Source of the DNA: Fibrobacter sp. UWEL
GTDB lineage: Bacteria > Fibrobacterota > Fibrobacteria > Fibrobacterales > Fibrobacteraceae
DNA: 64,000 bases
Direction of reading: 5' to 3'
NCBI RefSeq assembly: GCF_900142535.1
Contig: NZ_FRBE01000012.1
Coordinates: 1 to 64,000, forward strand
Both the position numbers and the translations under genes were made by a program. Below, in pieces: positions 25,055 through 33,110 of the stretch; position 1 is the first letter of the stretch, and every line of letters starts with the position of its first letter. Under the pieces are notes generated by a model. It saw only the letters and a program-made list of their open reading frames with translations, was not told where the DNA came from and ran no database searches.

Positions 25055-27688
25055 ATGAAATTTCTTCTGGGCCTTTTCCTGCTATTGCTTGCTGCCTGTA
25101 GCGATTCGGAATCTTCCGCACCGTCTTCTTCGGGGAAGGACCTAGAGGGCTTTATTTTAATGCCTGCTCCCAAGGATGGTGTGATTCTTGGTACTGATTC
25201 TGAAAAGGCGCAGCCTATGGATCGCCCTCAGATGAAGGTGATGCTTAATTATGATTTCCATATTGCCCAGCATGAAGTGACCTGCCAGGATTTTGCGGAC
25301 TATCCGGATGTTCTTCCTAATTTGTCTTGCGAAGGTAATCATGTCATTACGGGAATTACCTATTACGATGCAGTTCTTCTTTCCAATGCCAAGAGTAAGG
25401 CGGAAAAACGGGACACAGTATATTCCTATTCCAAGATTGTTCGAGATCAGGAAGGATATTGCGTTAATTTAGTAGGTTTTAGGTTTAATCCTGAAGCAGA
25501 AGGCTATCGCTTGCCTACGGAGGCGGAATGGGTTTACGCATTTAGCGTTCATTACGATTCAAAGCAAATCAATGAAGATTTTACCTTTTTTGCCAAAGAG
25601 TGGGTCAATGATTGGCTCGGACGCTTTAGGGATACTACTGTAACCAATTATGTCGGGGCTCCTAATGGAGGCTCCTTTGATGAACATGTGGTGAAAGGGG
25701 GTAACTTTAGTGCGGGTACACCTGTCATTGACTTGTATAGTCGAGGAGATATTTATGTGGTTTCCGCATCTTCCCGCGCCCAGTATATCGGATTTCGTCT
25801 AGCGATTGGGAAAATTCCATCTGCAGTTTGGTTAGACAATGACGGTGTGGCTGTACATAACTCTCAATCCATTCTTTTGACTCAACCAGAAGTGCGGGCG
25901 GCTACAGGTTCTTATCAGGTAAAGCTGGTGTACAGGGATAACGTTAGTGAGAATCTTGTATATGTAGATTTCAATAACGGTAAACCTACTTTGGTGGAAG
26001 TGGATGATTCCTTAAACAATTTCCATCCGGACATTTCTCCGGATGGTCAATGGGTGGTGTTCTCCACGGGAATGGAAGGCGTTACCGGAGAATCGCAAGT
26101 TTTTGCAACACGGTTTGGATCTAGCGCAATCTCTGTCAAATTGAATGTCGAAAATGCTGCTCTTCCTCGATTCCGTGTGACTGCAGAAGGGGATACCGTA
26201 GTTGTGTATGTTACCGATGGCGGTGATAATTCCGCTGAAGGTAATTTCCTCGCACAGAGTACCTGGCAGGTCCCTTTCTCCAAAGGGGTATTTGGAACGC
26301 CCGAGAAATTGTTTGATGGCGCATATCATGGGGGAGTCCGCAGGGACAATCAGTTTGCTGTTACAGGCGCAAGGCTGTTGCGTTCCCGTGTAGGTGATAA
26401 GCATCTGGTCTGGTATGATTCTGCCCAGGCTTGCAATGTTTCTTTATCCCAGGACGGTTCCAATCGTACCTTGTTCCTGGATTTTGGCGGAAAGCCTGGA
26501 CGGGAATTTGCTGGAACCAAGTATGGTGTTCATGAACAGATTCTGATTGCAGATAGTACCGGCAAGTTGATTCAAATGATTCCTGCTCCGGAGGGCTATT
26601 CCTTTGATCATACGGAATGGGTAAAAGGGGCTCATCTGATTGTCGCCTCCTTAACCAATCCTTCGGGCAATCATGAAAAGGTGGTGCTGATCAACACTGC
26701 AGATAGTAGCATAACGGATTTCGTAGGTGGAGACGATCTGTACCATCCCTGTATGTGGATTGAAAATGGTTTAGGAAATCTGGATATTGATGATTCTCTG
26801 GATCCCGACAGTGCGGGACTTTACCTCGGTAGCAAATTCTTGCAGGAGGATATTTTTTGGCGCTATAAGATGGAACTGCTTTGGAAGTATCGGGATAGTG
26901 CCGATGTAGCCGTAGTGGGGTCGTCAAGAGCTGTGGATGGCGTTCGCCCCCGCATTATGGATTCCTCGGGATTTGTGTTGAATTTGGCTCAGATTCCTAA
27001 CTCAATTTTTACCACCAGGGATTTTGTCAAGAATTATGTCTTGCCCCATTTAAATAAACTGAAATATTTGGTGGTTTCCTTGGATATTGACTTCTGGTGG
27101 AAAGGGGATGACGAAGGGGATAACTTCTTCATTCAGTCCTACAAGGAATATCCTGGTTTCGTTTATGATGAAAATCATAATTACTGGAGGGATGGATACC
27201 CTAAGGGTCTCTACGAGTTGACGAACCTCGCTCCAGGTGTAGCAAATGGAAGTAGCCAATACCTTAAGGAATATGGCTTTACAGGACAAAGCTGTGTTGA
27301 CTGGGGTGAAGAACCTCCTGCTATTGCCACGGACACCACAAACGTGCAGGATTCAATCTTGCTGGAACGTAGCTTTGAGGCCCTTCAGGAAATGGTTGAA
27401 TTCGCCCGTCAGAAAGATGTGATTGTTATCGGCGCCATATTCCCTCAGTCTCCGGCCTATAAGAATACGGGAGCTTATGGAAGACATGGTGTACGTCGCA
27501 GCCTTGCATCCCATATGATCGCTCGTCTTAAGAGTTTTGAATCCAGTAACTTTGTTCTTCTGGATGAAAATAAGATGGGTGAGCATGATTATAGTTCCAA
27601 TATGTTTGAGAACTATGATCATCTGTGCTTTGGCGGTGCAAAACGTTTTAGTAATCGTCTAGACTCCTTGATTGCTTCTCTCGAGTAG
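25055..27688 (+). CDS. TIGR02171-type lipoprotein 4, shortened FGE-like domain
   Basis: This 877-residue paralog has lipobox LAAC (Cys15) and lies 4 bp after copy 3. Between YRLPTEAEWV and KEWVNDWLG it has 22 residues where copy 3 has 44. The missing part contains the CDMAGN turn that normally precedes the EW motif of FGE-like domains. The propeller (HPDISPDGQWVVF, FDGAYHGG, FDHTEW) and SGNH-like part (VVGSSRA at about 621, NYDHLCFGGA at about 853) are intact. Loss of the FGE turn with retention of the other parts suggests that the SGNH and propeller functions are the conserved ones. Confidence 0.8.
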   Translation: MKFLLGLFLLLLAACSDSESSAPSSSGKDLEGFILMPAPKDGVILGTDSEKAQPMDRPQMKVMLNYDFHIAQHEVTCQDFADYPDVLPNLSCEGNHVITGITYYDAVLLSNAKSKAEKRDTVYSYSKIVRDQEGYCVNLVGFRFNPEAEGYRLPTEAEWVYAFSVHYDSKQINEDFTFFAKEWVNDWLGRFRDTTVTNYVGAPNGGSFDEHVVKGGNFSAGTPVIDLYSRGDIYVVSASSRAQYIGFRLAIGKIPSAVWLDNDGVAVHNSQSILLTQPEVRAATGSYQVKLVYRDNVSENLVYVDFNNGKPTLVEVDDSLNNFHPDISPDGQWVVFSTGMEGVTGESQVFATRFGSSAISVKLNVENAALPRFRVTAEGDTVVVYVTDGGDNSAEGNFLAQSTWQVPFSKGVFGTPEKLFDGAYHGGVRRDNQFAVTGARLLRSRVGDKHLVWYDSAQACNVSLSQDGSNRTLFLDFGGKPGREFAGTKYGVHEQILIADSTGKLIQMIPAPEGYSFDHTEWVKGAHLIVASLTNPSGNHEKVVLINTADSSITDFVGGDDLYHPCMWIENGLGNLDIDDSLDPDSAGLYLGSKFLQEDIFWRYKMELLWKYRDSADVAVVGSSRAVDGVRPRIMDSSGFVLNLAQIPNSIFTTRDFVKNYVLPHLNKLKYLVVSLDIDFWWKGDDEGDNFFIQSYKEYPGFVYDENHNYWRDGYPKGLYELTNLAPGVANGSSQYLKEYGFTGQSCVDWGEEPPAIATDTTNVQDSILLERSFEALQEMVEFARQKDVIVIGAIFPQSPAYKNTGAYGRHGVRRSLASHMIARLKSFESSNFVLLDENKMGEHDYSSNMFENYDHLCFGGAKRFSNRLDSLIASLE

Positions 27689-27692
27689 GCCT

Positions 27693-29270
27693 GTGGAACG
27701 ATTACGTGGAAAAATTCTCTTGCTCCTGTTGCCGGTAATCGCGGCGGTTTTCGCTGTTTTCCCCCTGACGGATACGGACATCTGGTGGCACTTGGCTTGC
27801 GCTCGTGAGTGGGTAACTACATGGACTCCTGTGCGGGAGCCCGTGGTGAATGTCCATGAATATTTTCAGCAGGTGGTCTATGCTGTGTATGGGGCCGCAG
27901 GTGCTCAAGGTCTTGTTTTTTTTAAGGCCCTCCTGTGGGGAACCGTTTTTGCCCTCTTTATGAATCCGTTCTCAGACTCCCGTCGAAACGTTTCCATGGC
28001 GGGTATTTGCGTCGCGGCTTTATTGTTGTTCCTGTTCCGCTATCAGTTTGAAATGCGGCCGATAGTTTTTAGCCTGTTGTTTCTGGGGATTTACTGGAAT
28101 GTGATACCGTGGCTTGCGATGGGCTATGATGATCGAAAAAAGCGTTGGCTTGCGGCGATAGGTATTTTGTGCCTGCAGTGGATTTGGTGCAGATGTCAAG
28201 GACTGTATATTCTGGGACCGATTTTTGCGTTGGCCACCATTGTGGTTTACTTCGACAGGAATAACCTTGATCGACTTGCGTTATTGGCATTATTTGTCTT
28301 GGCTTTGTTTGGAATGCCTTTCTTGCATAGGGATGGCCTGCTGTTAGCGGTTTACCCCTTTGAACTTCTGAATCGCTTAGTGGGTTTGAGTCCCTCAGCC
28401 ACCATCTTTGCAAAGGAGATTGCAGAAAATCGTTCGCCCTTGACGTTGCTTTTGGAAGGGGAGAATGTCTGGACATCTCTCTTGATGATAGTTTGCTCGA
28501 TGGCAGGACTGGCTTATGTCATCAAGCAGTTTGTTGGAATGTTTAGGTCCAAGACCTTGCGCAACGAAGATTCATTGCTTAAGCTGGTGGTGCTTTGTGC
28601 CACGGCAATCTTGGCTCTGCTGGCAGAACGCAATTTTGTACTGTATCTGCCTGTATTTCTTTGTTTCCTAGGTGATGTGAAATTATGGAATGCCCCAGTA
28701 TTGGCAAAGCCTGCTGTAAAGCTGGTTGCTGTGATGGTGGTGATGTTTGTTCTTGGCCTCTGGCTTCGTTCCCTTCAGGCTTACGATGGCTCCATGGTTT
28801 CCTTCCAGCGGGTTCCGGTACGTGCCGCCCAATGGATGAAGGAGAATCCTCATAAGGGCCGCCTCTTTAACGATGATCGTGCCGGTGGATATCTGGCTTT
28901 CGTGAACCCTCAGGATTCTACATACATCGATGGTCGCTTCATCCTAAAGACCGCAGATTTCTTTGATCAGTACCTGCACTTTGCGGAAGACCCGTCCGCC
29001 TTTATCCGCTACGCCGATTCAGCCGGAATCGACCGGACCATCTTCCCCCTGCGTTACTACGCCCGCTGGGAAAAGCTGATTAACGCGTTAGGTCAAACTT
29101 ATCTTGATCGAGCAGCTCCCGGTCTTGAATCCCGAGTGGGACGGGGGGCGTGGCTCCCTGTTTATAAAGATGACGATTACGTTATTTTTGACTACGATGT
29201 TTTTTCCATGGATTCAAATCCCTTTCGTTGGGACAATCGTCGGTATTTTACTCCCGATTTCGCTTTTTAA
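27693..29270 (+). CDS. Polytopic membrane protein, GT-C glycosyltransferase-like
   Basis: This protein of about 525 residues has about ten hydrophobic segments. The N-terminus carries FPLTDTDIWWHLACAREWV, the acidic WWHL motif found in the first periplasmic loop of GT-C-type proteins. The soluble C-terminal part (residues 380-525) has GRLFNDDRAGGYLAF followed by YIDGRF, a pattern also found at the end of such proteins. GT-C enzymes transfer sugars from polyprenyl phosphate carriers at the outer face of the inner membrane. The GTG at 27693, 4 bp after the previous stop, is chosen; a TTG at 27672 would overlap copy 4. It is the last gene of the block. Confidence 0.7.
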   Translation: MERLRGKILLLLLPVIAAVFAVFPLTDTDIWWHLACAREWVTTWTPVREPVVNVHEYFQQVVYAVYGAAGAQGLVFFKALLWGTVFALFMNPFSDSRRNVSMAGICVAALLLFLFRYQFEMRPIVFSLLFLGIYWNVIPWLAMGYDDRKKRWLAAIGILCLQWIWCRCQGLYILGPIFALATIVVYFDRNNLDRLALLALFVLALFGMPFLHRDGLLLAVYPFELLNRLVGLSPSATIFAKEIAENRSPLTLLLEGENVWTSLLMIVCSMAGLAYVIKQFVGMFRSKTLRNEDSLLKLVVLCATAILALLAERNFVLYLPVFLCFLGDVKLWNAPVLAKPAVKLVAVMVVMFVLGLWLRSLQAYDGSMVSFQRVPVRAAQWMKENPHKGRLFNDDRAGGYLAFVNPQDSTYIDGRFILKTADFFDQYLHFAEDPSAFIRYADSAGIDRTIFPLRYYARWEKLINALGQTYLDRAAPGLESRVGRGAWLPVYKDDDYVIFDYDVFSMDSNPFRWDNRRYFTPDFAF

Positions 29271-29274
29271 TCCA

Positions 29275-29305
29275 TAAAAAAGGCCCGGCGATTGCTCACC
29301 GGACC
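29275..29305 (-). terminator. Terminator downstream of the GH5 gene
   Basis: Ten-base arms (29282-29291 / 29296-29305) with a 4-nt loop. The minus strand continues into TTTTTT. It lies between the convergent GT-C-like and GH5 genes. Confidence 0.8.
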
Positions 29306-29333
29306 TTCTCTCTCTTTACATGAATTCGTTTAG

Positions 29334-30818
29334 TTACTTCAGGGTAATTGCCTGCACCTTGCTTGCAGAACCGCTGGAGACCTTCACCAGGTACTGACCC
29401 GCCGGAATCATTGCCAGGGAAAGGGTGCCGCGAACGCCGTCCACCTTCATGAGCTTGTGGCCCTTCAGGTCGAACAGTTCCACGTCAGCTGCGTTCACGC
29501 CGGAAACTTCCAGTGCCTTGCCGGAGAATGCCACATTCAGGCTGGCTGCAGACTGGATGCCTGCGATTGCCCAAGGATTCTGGTTGGGATCGGTGGTCTG
29601 GCCGCCCTGCTGTCCCTGGTTGGGATCGGTAGTCTGGCCGCCCTGCTGACCCTGGTTGGGATCGGTAGTCTGACCGCCCTGGCTTGCAGTAGAACACTTG
29701 GTGTAGGTAGTGGGGTTGGTTGCCAGATAGCCCTTCACCATGTTTCCAGATGCGGTATACTGGAGGCTATTCTTGTTTGAACCGCTGGTAAATGCCGCGG
29801 TACCTTCTTCAATCCTGGATGCGGACCAGTTTGCCCAGGACAGTTTATACTTGTTGATGTAAGTCTGCCATTCATCATTCTTGCTCTGACCCGGAGTGCC
29901 ACCGCCATCGGCTGTACCGGTACCCCATTCAGAGATGAACACAGAAAGGCCTGCCTTAATAGCCTTCTCGCCCTTGACTCCTTCACAAGCGTCGTTTGTA
30001 CCATCACCCCAACCGTAAGTTCCGCTGACGCAGTGGCTCATGGCATAGTAGTGAAGGGTGTAGGCTGTGTTCTTGCCACTGTCAGTGACTTCGTTTCCAA
30101 TAGCGTCGTTGGGATTCTGGTCCCACTTGGGGTTACCCACGAGAATCAGGTTGTCGGAGTATTGGCGAATTACAGGAACGATCTGGTCGGCGTAGCCCTT
30201 CACGGTACTCCAGGAAACTTCCTTCGGTTCGTTGAACAGCTCGAAAATCACATGGTCGTACTGACCGTAGGCCTGGGCCATTTCTCCGAAGAACTTCTTT
30301 GCGTTTGCAACTTCTTCGTGAGCCTGGTGAGAATGCCAGTCGATAATGACGTAAATGTCATTCTTGATGGCGGCTTCAACCACGGTCTTCATCAGGTTTG
30401 TCTGATAACTCGGATCAGATGCGTAGCCAGTGATGTGCTTGGATTTGTCGTCGCCGCAGCTCTTGGTAAGATCTTTGCAGCCCCACCAGTCTTCGGAGGT
30501 AGTAGCCATGGCGGCACGAACGATCTGGACGTTCATGTCTTTTACCATTGAGGCCACACCTTCTTCGCTCCAAAATTCAACTGCTTCGGGCAAAAGACTC
30601 CAGTAAAGGCTCATACCGCGAACCTGGACTTCGGCGCCGTCCTTGACGCCTTCGCAGGAACCATAAATGCGGCCTTCGCCGGCGGAATTCTTGCCGGTCA
30701 TAAGCTGGCCGTACTGGCTAACGGGACCCACGCGGGAGGGGGTGATGGTCTGTGCGGAGGCCAGGCCAAAACCTAAAGTCATGGCGCAGGCGAGAGCAGG
30801 AATAGACAGAATTTTCAT
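29334..30818 (-). CDS. GH5 endoglucanase (cellulase) with repeat linker and C-terminal domain
   Basis: This 494-residue secreted enzyme has a signal peptide ending in LASAQ (about residue 23). The GH5 barrel spans about residues 45-380: RAAMAT, VIIDWHSH, the acid/base Glu in VIFELFNEP (about 197) and the nucleophile Glu in FISEWGTG (about 295), a pattern of subfamily GH5_2. It cuts internal beta-1,4-glucan bonds. A linker of GGQTTDPNQGQQ units (36-bp period) follows. The final 70 residues form a sorting-like domain (VELFDLKGHKLMKVDG, GQYLVKVSSG). The start at 30818 has GAGGA 6 nt upstream and directly begins the signal peptide; the earlier ATG at 30863 has neither. Confidence 0.92.
   Translation of the reverse strand: MKILSIPALACAMTLGFGLASAQTITPSRVGPVSQYGQLMTGKNSAGEGRIYGSCEGVKDGAEVQVRGMSLYWSLLPEAVEFWSEEGVASMVKDMNVQIVRAAMATTSEDWWGCKDLTKSCGDDKSKHITGYASDPSYQTNLMKTVVEAAIKNDIYVIIDWHSHQAHEEVANAKKFFGEMAQAYGQYDHVIFELFNEPKEVSWSTVKGYADQIVPVIRQYSDNLILVGNPKWDQNPNDAIGNEVTDSGKNTAYTLHYYAMSHCVSGTYGWGDGTNDACEGVKGEKAIKAGLSVFISEWGTGTADGGGTPGQSKNDEWQTYINKYKLSWANWSASRIEEGTAAFTSGSNKNSLQYTASGNMVKGYLATNPTTYTKCSTASQGGQTTDPNQGQQGGQTTDPNQGQQGGQTTDPNQNPWAIAGIQSAASLNVAFSGKALEVSGVNAADVELFDLKGHKLMKVDGVRGTLSLAMIPAGQYLVKVSSGSASKVQAITLK
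29581..29690 (-). repeat. 36-bp tandem repeat coding the GH5 linker
   Basis: About three copies of a 36-bp unit encode GGQTTDPNQGQQ. The copies differ by a few bases (gtggtct/gtagtct, ctgtccc/ctgaccc). Confidence 0.9.
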
Positions 30819-30976
30819 AACATCCTCATATTTTTTCCCATAAGATATATCCATATGGTTCAAAGTGGATACAATGTAAGTTTTTTGGTGTTTACGGAAA
30901 GAAACAAGTGTGTTCTAATTCAACATAGTTTAGGTTCAAATGGTACGTTTTGTCCTAATTTTTCGTACTTTGTTAC

Positions 30977-30984
30977 TATCTTTA
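30977..30984 (+). promoter_or_regulatory. -7 element upstream of the TolB-like gene
   Basis: TATCTTTA with a TTTG 5-8 nt upstream. The predicted leader is about 40 nt and contains the hairpin at 30996-31018 and an SD. Confidence 0.4.
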
Positions 30985-30995
30985 TAAATGACTAG

Positions 30996-31018
30996 GAAGG
31001 CGGAAGCCTTCTGTTTTT
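30996..31018 (+). promoter_or_regulatory. Terminator-like hairpin in the leader of the TolB-like gene
   Basis: GAAGGC-GGAA-GCCTTC (GNRA tetraloop) is followed by TGTTTTT and then directly by the AGAGG Shine-Dalgarno. It could act as an attenuator or as a transcript-stabilising 5' hairpin. Confidence 0.45.
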
Positions 31019-31028
31019 AGAGGTTCTT

Positions 31029-32228
31029 ATGAAAATGATGAAGTTTGCGAAGGCATCCTTGATTGCCGCATTGGCTTGTTCTTCTGTTTTTGCCCAGCAG
31101 GGTGCCCCCAAGGGTGCTGCCGTGGATCCTACAGCCGATGAACAGAAGGCTCTGGATGCTTTAAAGGGTAAGGTGGAAGGCGTAATCGCCTGGTCTACCA
31201 GCCGAGCAAATTCTCATCACGATATTTGGCTTATGAATGCCGATGGTTCCAATGCCCATGCATTGACCAATAGCGACAATGTGGACTGGTTCCCCCGTAT
31301 TTCTCCTGATGGCTCCAAGGTGCTCTTTAACCGCAGTAAGGGCGGTTGGGTTCCCGAAAATGATGCTAACTACCCGGAGAAATGGGAACTCTGGACCATG
31401 GATATTGACGGGTCCAATCAGGTGAAGGTTGTGGATAACGCTACCTGGGGCACCTGGCGTCCTGATGGCAAGACCATCGTCTTTAGCCGTGCCGGCAAGG
31501 TCTTTACCATGGATCTCTCTTCCAAGGCAGAATCCCTGGTTCTGGATGGAGAAGTTGCCTTCAATAAGAAGGATGTGATTCTCCAGGAACCCAACATGAG
31601 TCCGGATGGCAAGCACTTGGCTATTACCCTCCGCGGTTCCATGCGTGAAACAGGTGTTTGGGATCTGGAAAAGAAGAGCTGGACTAAGTCCGGTGACGGT
31701 TGCCAGATTGACTGGAATTTTGATGGCTCCAAGCTCTACCGCGTAAATCCCACGGGTAACGGTGGTACTGCCGCTCCTAGCGAAATCCTGTGGTTCTCCG
31801 CCAAGGATGGTAAGCAGGTGGAAAAGGTGGGCTTCTTCGGTATTCCCAAGAATGTTCGTCTCATGGACCTGCCCGGTCGTCGCAGTCATGAATATTTCCC
31901 CCGCCTCTCACCCGATGGACAGTGGCTGGTCTGGGGTGCTACCGACAAGGGTCACGACCACGATATGTTCGACTATGAACTGTACATGTGGAAGATTGGT
32001 GAACCGGTGGAAACTGCTACCCGTATTACCTACCACTCTGGTAACGACCGCTGGCCTGATATCTGGCTGGGCAAGGTTCCTGTGAAGGAAACTCCCGCGG
32101 CTGCAGTGGCTGACGTGAAAGCTCAGGCTGTTACGGCCATTGCCGGCGGTGTCAGCGAAGCCAAAATGGATGAATTGATCCAGGCCATCGACCGCCTGAC
32201 CGAAGCTGTTAAGGCTTTGAATAAGTAA
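31029..32228 (+). CDS. Secreted TolB/PD40-like beta-propeller protein
   Basis: This 399-residue protein has a signal peptide ending in SVFAQ (about residue 23). Six or so PD40 repeats follow: DIWLMNADGSNAHALT, RISPDGSKVLF, WRPDGKTIVFSR, NMSPDGKHLAI and RLSPDGQWLVWGA. The C-terminus ends in an Ala-rich stretch and a predicted amphipathic helix (KMDELIQAIDRLTEAVKAL). TolB-like propellers bind partner proteins or peptides in the periplasm. It is not beside other Tol-Pal genes, so tolB itself is not claimed. The repeats resemble the middle domain of the four TIGR02171-type proteins upstream. Confidence 0.8.
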   Translation: MKMMKFAKASLIAALACSSVFAQQGAPKGAAVDPTADEQKALDALKGKVEGVIAWSTSRANSHHDIWLMNADGSNAHALTNSDNVDWFPRISPDGSKVLFNRSKGGWVPENDANYPEKWELWTMDIDGSNQVKVVDNATWGTWRPDGKTIVFSRAGKVFTMDLSSKAESLVLDGEVAFNKKDVILQEPNMSPDGKHLAITLRGSMRETGVWDLEKKSWTKSGDGCQIDWNFDGSKLYRVNPTGNGGTAAPSEILWFSAKDGKQVEKVGFFGIPKNVRLMDLPGRRSHEYFPRLSPDGQWLVWGATDKGHDHDMFDYELYMWKIGEPVETATRITYHSGNDRWPDIWLGKVPVKETPAAAVADVKAQAVTAIAGGVSEAKMDELIQAIDRLTEAVKALNK

Positions 32229-32231
32229 ATC

Positions 32232-32299
32232 GTCATCCTGAATCGAATGAAGTGGAAAAGCGTCATCCTGAGCGGAACGACGTGGAGTCGAAGGATCTA
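32232..32299 (+). repeat. REP-like repeats, one partial and one full unit
   Basis: Two starts of the form cGTCATCCTGA (32231 and 32261), the second running to GAAGGATCTAG. They fill the gap before the methyltransferase gene, and the last bases touch its start region. Confidence 0.75.
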
Positions 32300-32303
32300 G
32301 TCG

Positions 32304-33059
32304 ATGTTCTCTGAAAAGAAATTTCTAGCAACGAAGGAAACCTCCAAATACAAACGTTTGGCGGAACTCCTCCGTGTTATCATTTTGCAGTTAGGTGATG
32401 ACGTTCCCCGCGCTCGTCGTGAATTCGAGACCTATGCGGAATGGATGAAGCTTCCTGCAGAGGAAACTCTGGTGGGCAAGAATCAGGCACAGATGATTGA
32501 CCTGTACAAGACTTTCCGTACCCGCGCAGGCCTTGGCTTTGAACGTGACGTTTATCTGGAGCAGGAACCGGGCGACCGCGAAGTGGCTAACGAAAAGCCG
32601 ATCCAGTTTGCGGTTCTGGTCCACAACCTTCGTAGCGCCTTTAACGTGGGTTCCATTATCCGTAGTACCGACTGCTTCGGCTTGGAAGGCGTACACCTTA
32701 GCGGATATAGCTGCAGTCCCGATCATGTGACTGTGAAAAGTGCTGCTCGCGGTTGCCAGGAATGGATTCCCATCAAGCGCTGGGAAGATCCCTTTGACTG
32801 CATCAACTGGCACAAGGAAAACGGCTACGAGATTATCGCCCTTGAAACCGGCGAAGACATTCCCGATATAAACAAAGTAACGTGGCCGGAAAAGGGCCTG
32901 ATTATCTTGGGAAACGAAGAACTTGGTATCGCTCCCGAAATCATGGCCGCAACTACTATGAAGGTGACCATTCCTATGGCAGGTCGCAAGGCCAGCATGA
33001 ATGTGGCAGGAGCATTCGCCATTATGGCGTTTAAAATCCGCTCAAGCTATTCTGCATAA
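32304..33059 (+). CDS. TrmH/SpoU-family RNA 2'-O-methyltransferase
   Basis: This 251-residue enzyme has an N-terminal helical region (1-95) followed by the SPOUT domain. Motif 1 is LVHNLRSAFNVGSIIRSTDCFG, motif 2 is LIILGNEELGIAPEI and motif 3 is IPMAGRKASMNVAGAFAIMAF, together forming the knotted SAM-binding fold. These enzymes methylate the 2'-OH of tRNA or rRNA nucleosides; the exact target is unknown. The ATG at 32304 directly follows the REP repeat and no clear Shine-Dalgarno is visible. Confidence 0.85.
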   Translation: MFSEKKFLATKETSKYKRLAELLRVIILQLGDDVPRARREFETYAEWMKLPAEETLVGKNQAQMIDLYKTFRTRAGLGFERDVYLEQEPGDREVANEKPIQFAVLVHNLRSAFNVGSIIRSTDCFGLEGVHLSGYSCSPDHVTVKSAARGCQEWIPIKRWEDPFDCINWHKENGYEIIALETGEDIPDINKVTWPEKGLIILGNEELGIAPEIMAATTMKVTIPMAGRKASMNVAGAFAIMAFKIRSSYSA

Positions 33060-33110
33060 TAACAGAGGCTGTTCTTGAAACTCGCTGAAATTTTTGCAAG
33101 GAAATGGAAA

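Noticed and set aside
29581-29690. Possible CRISPR-like repeat in the GH5 gene
   Set aside because: Only about three copies of a coding 36-bp unit with no spacers; it encodes a linker.
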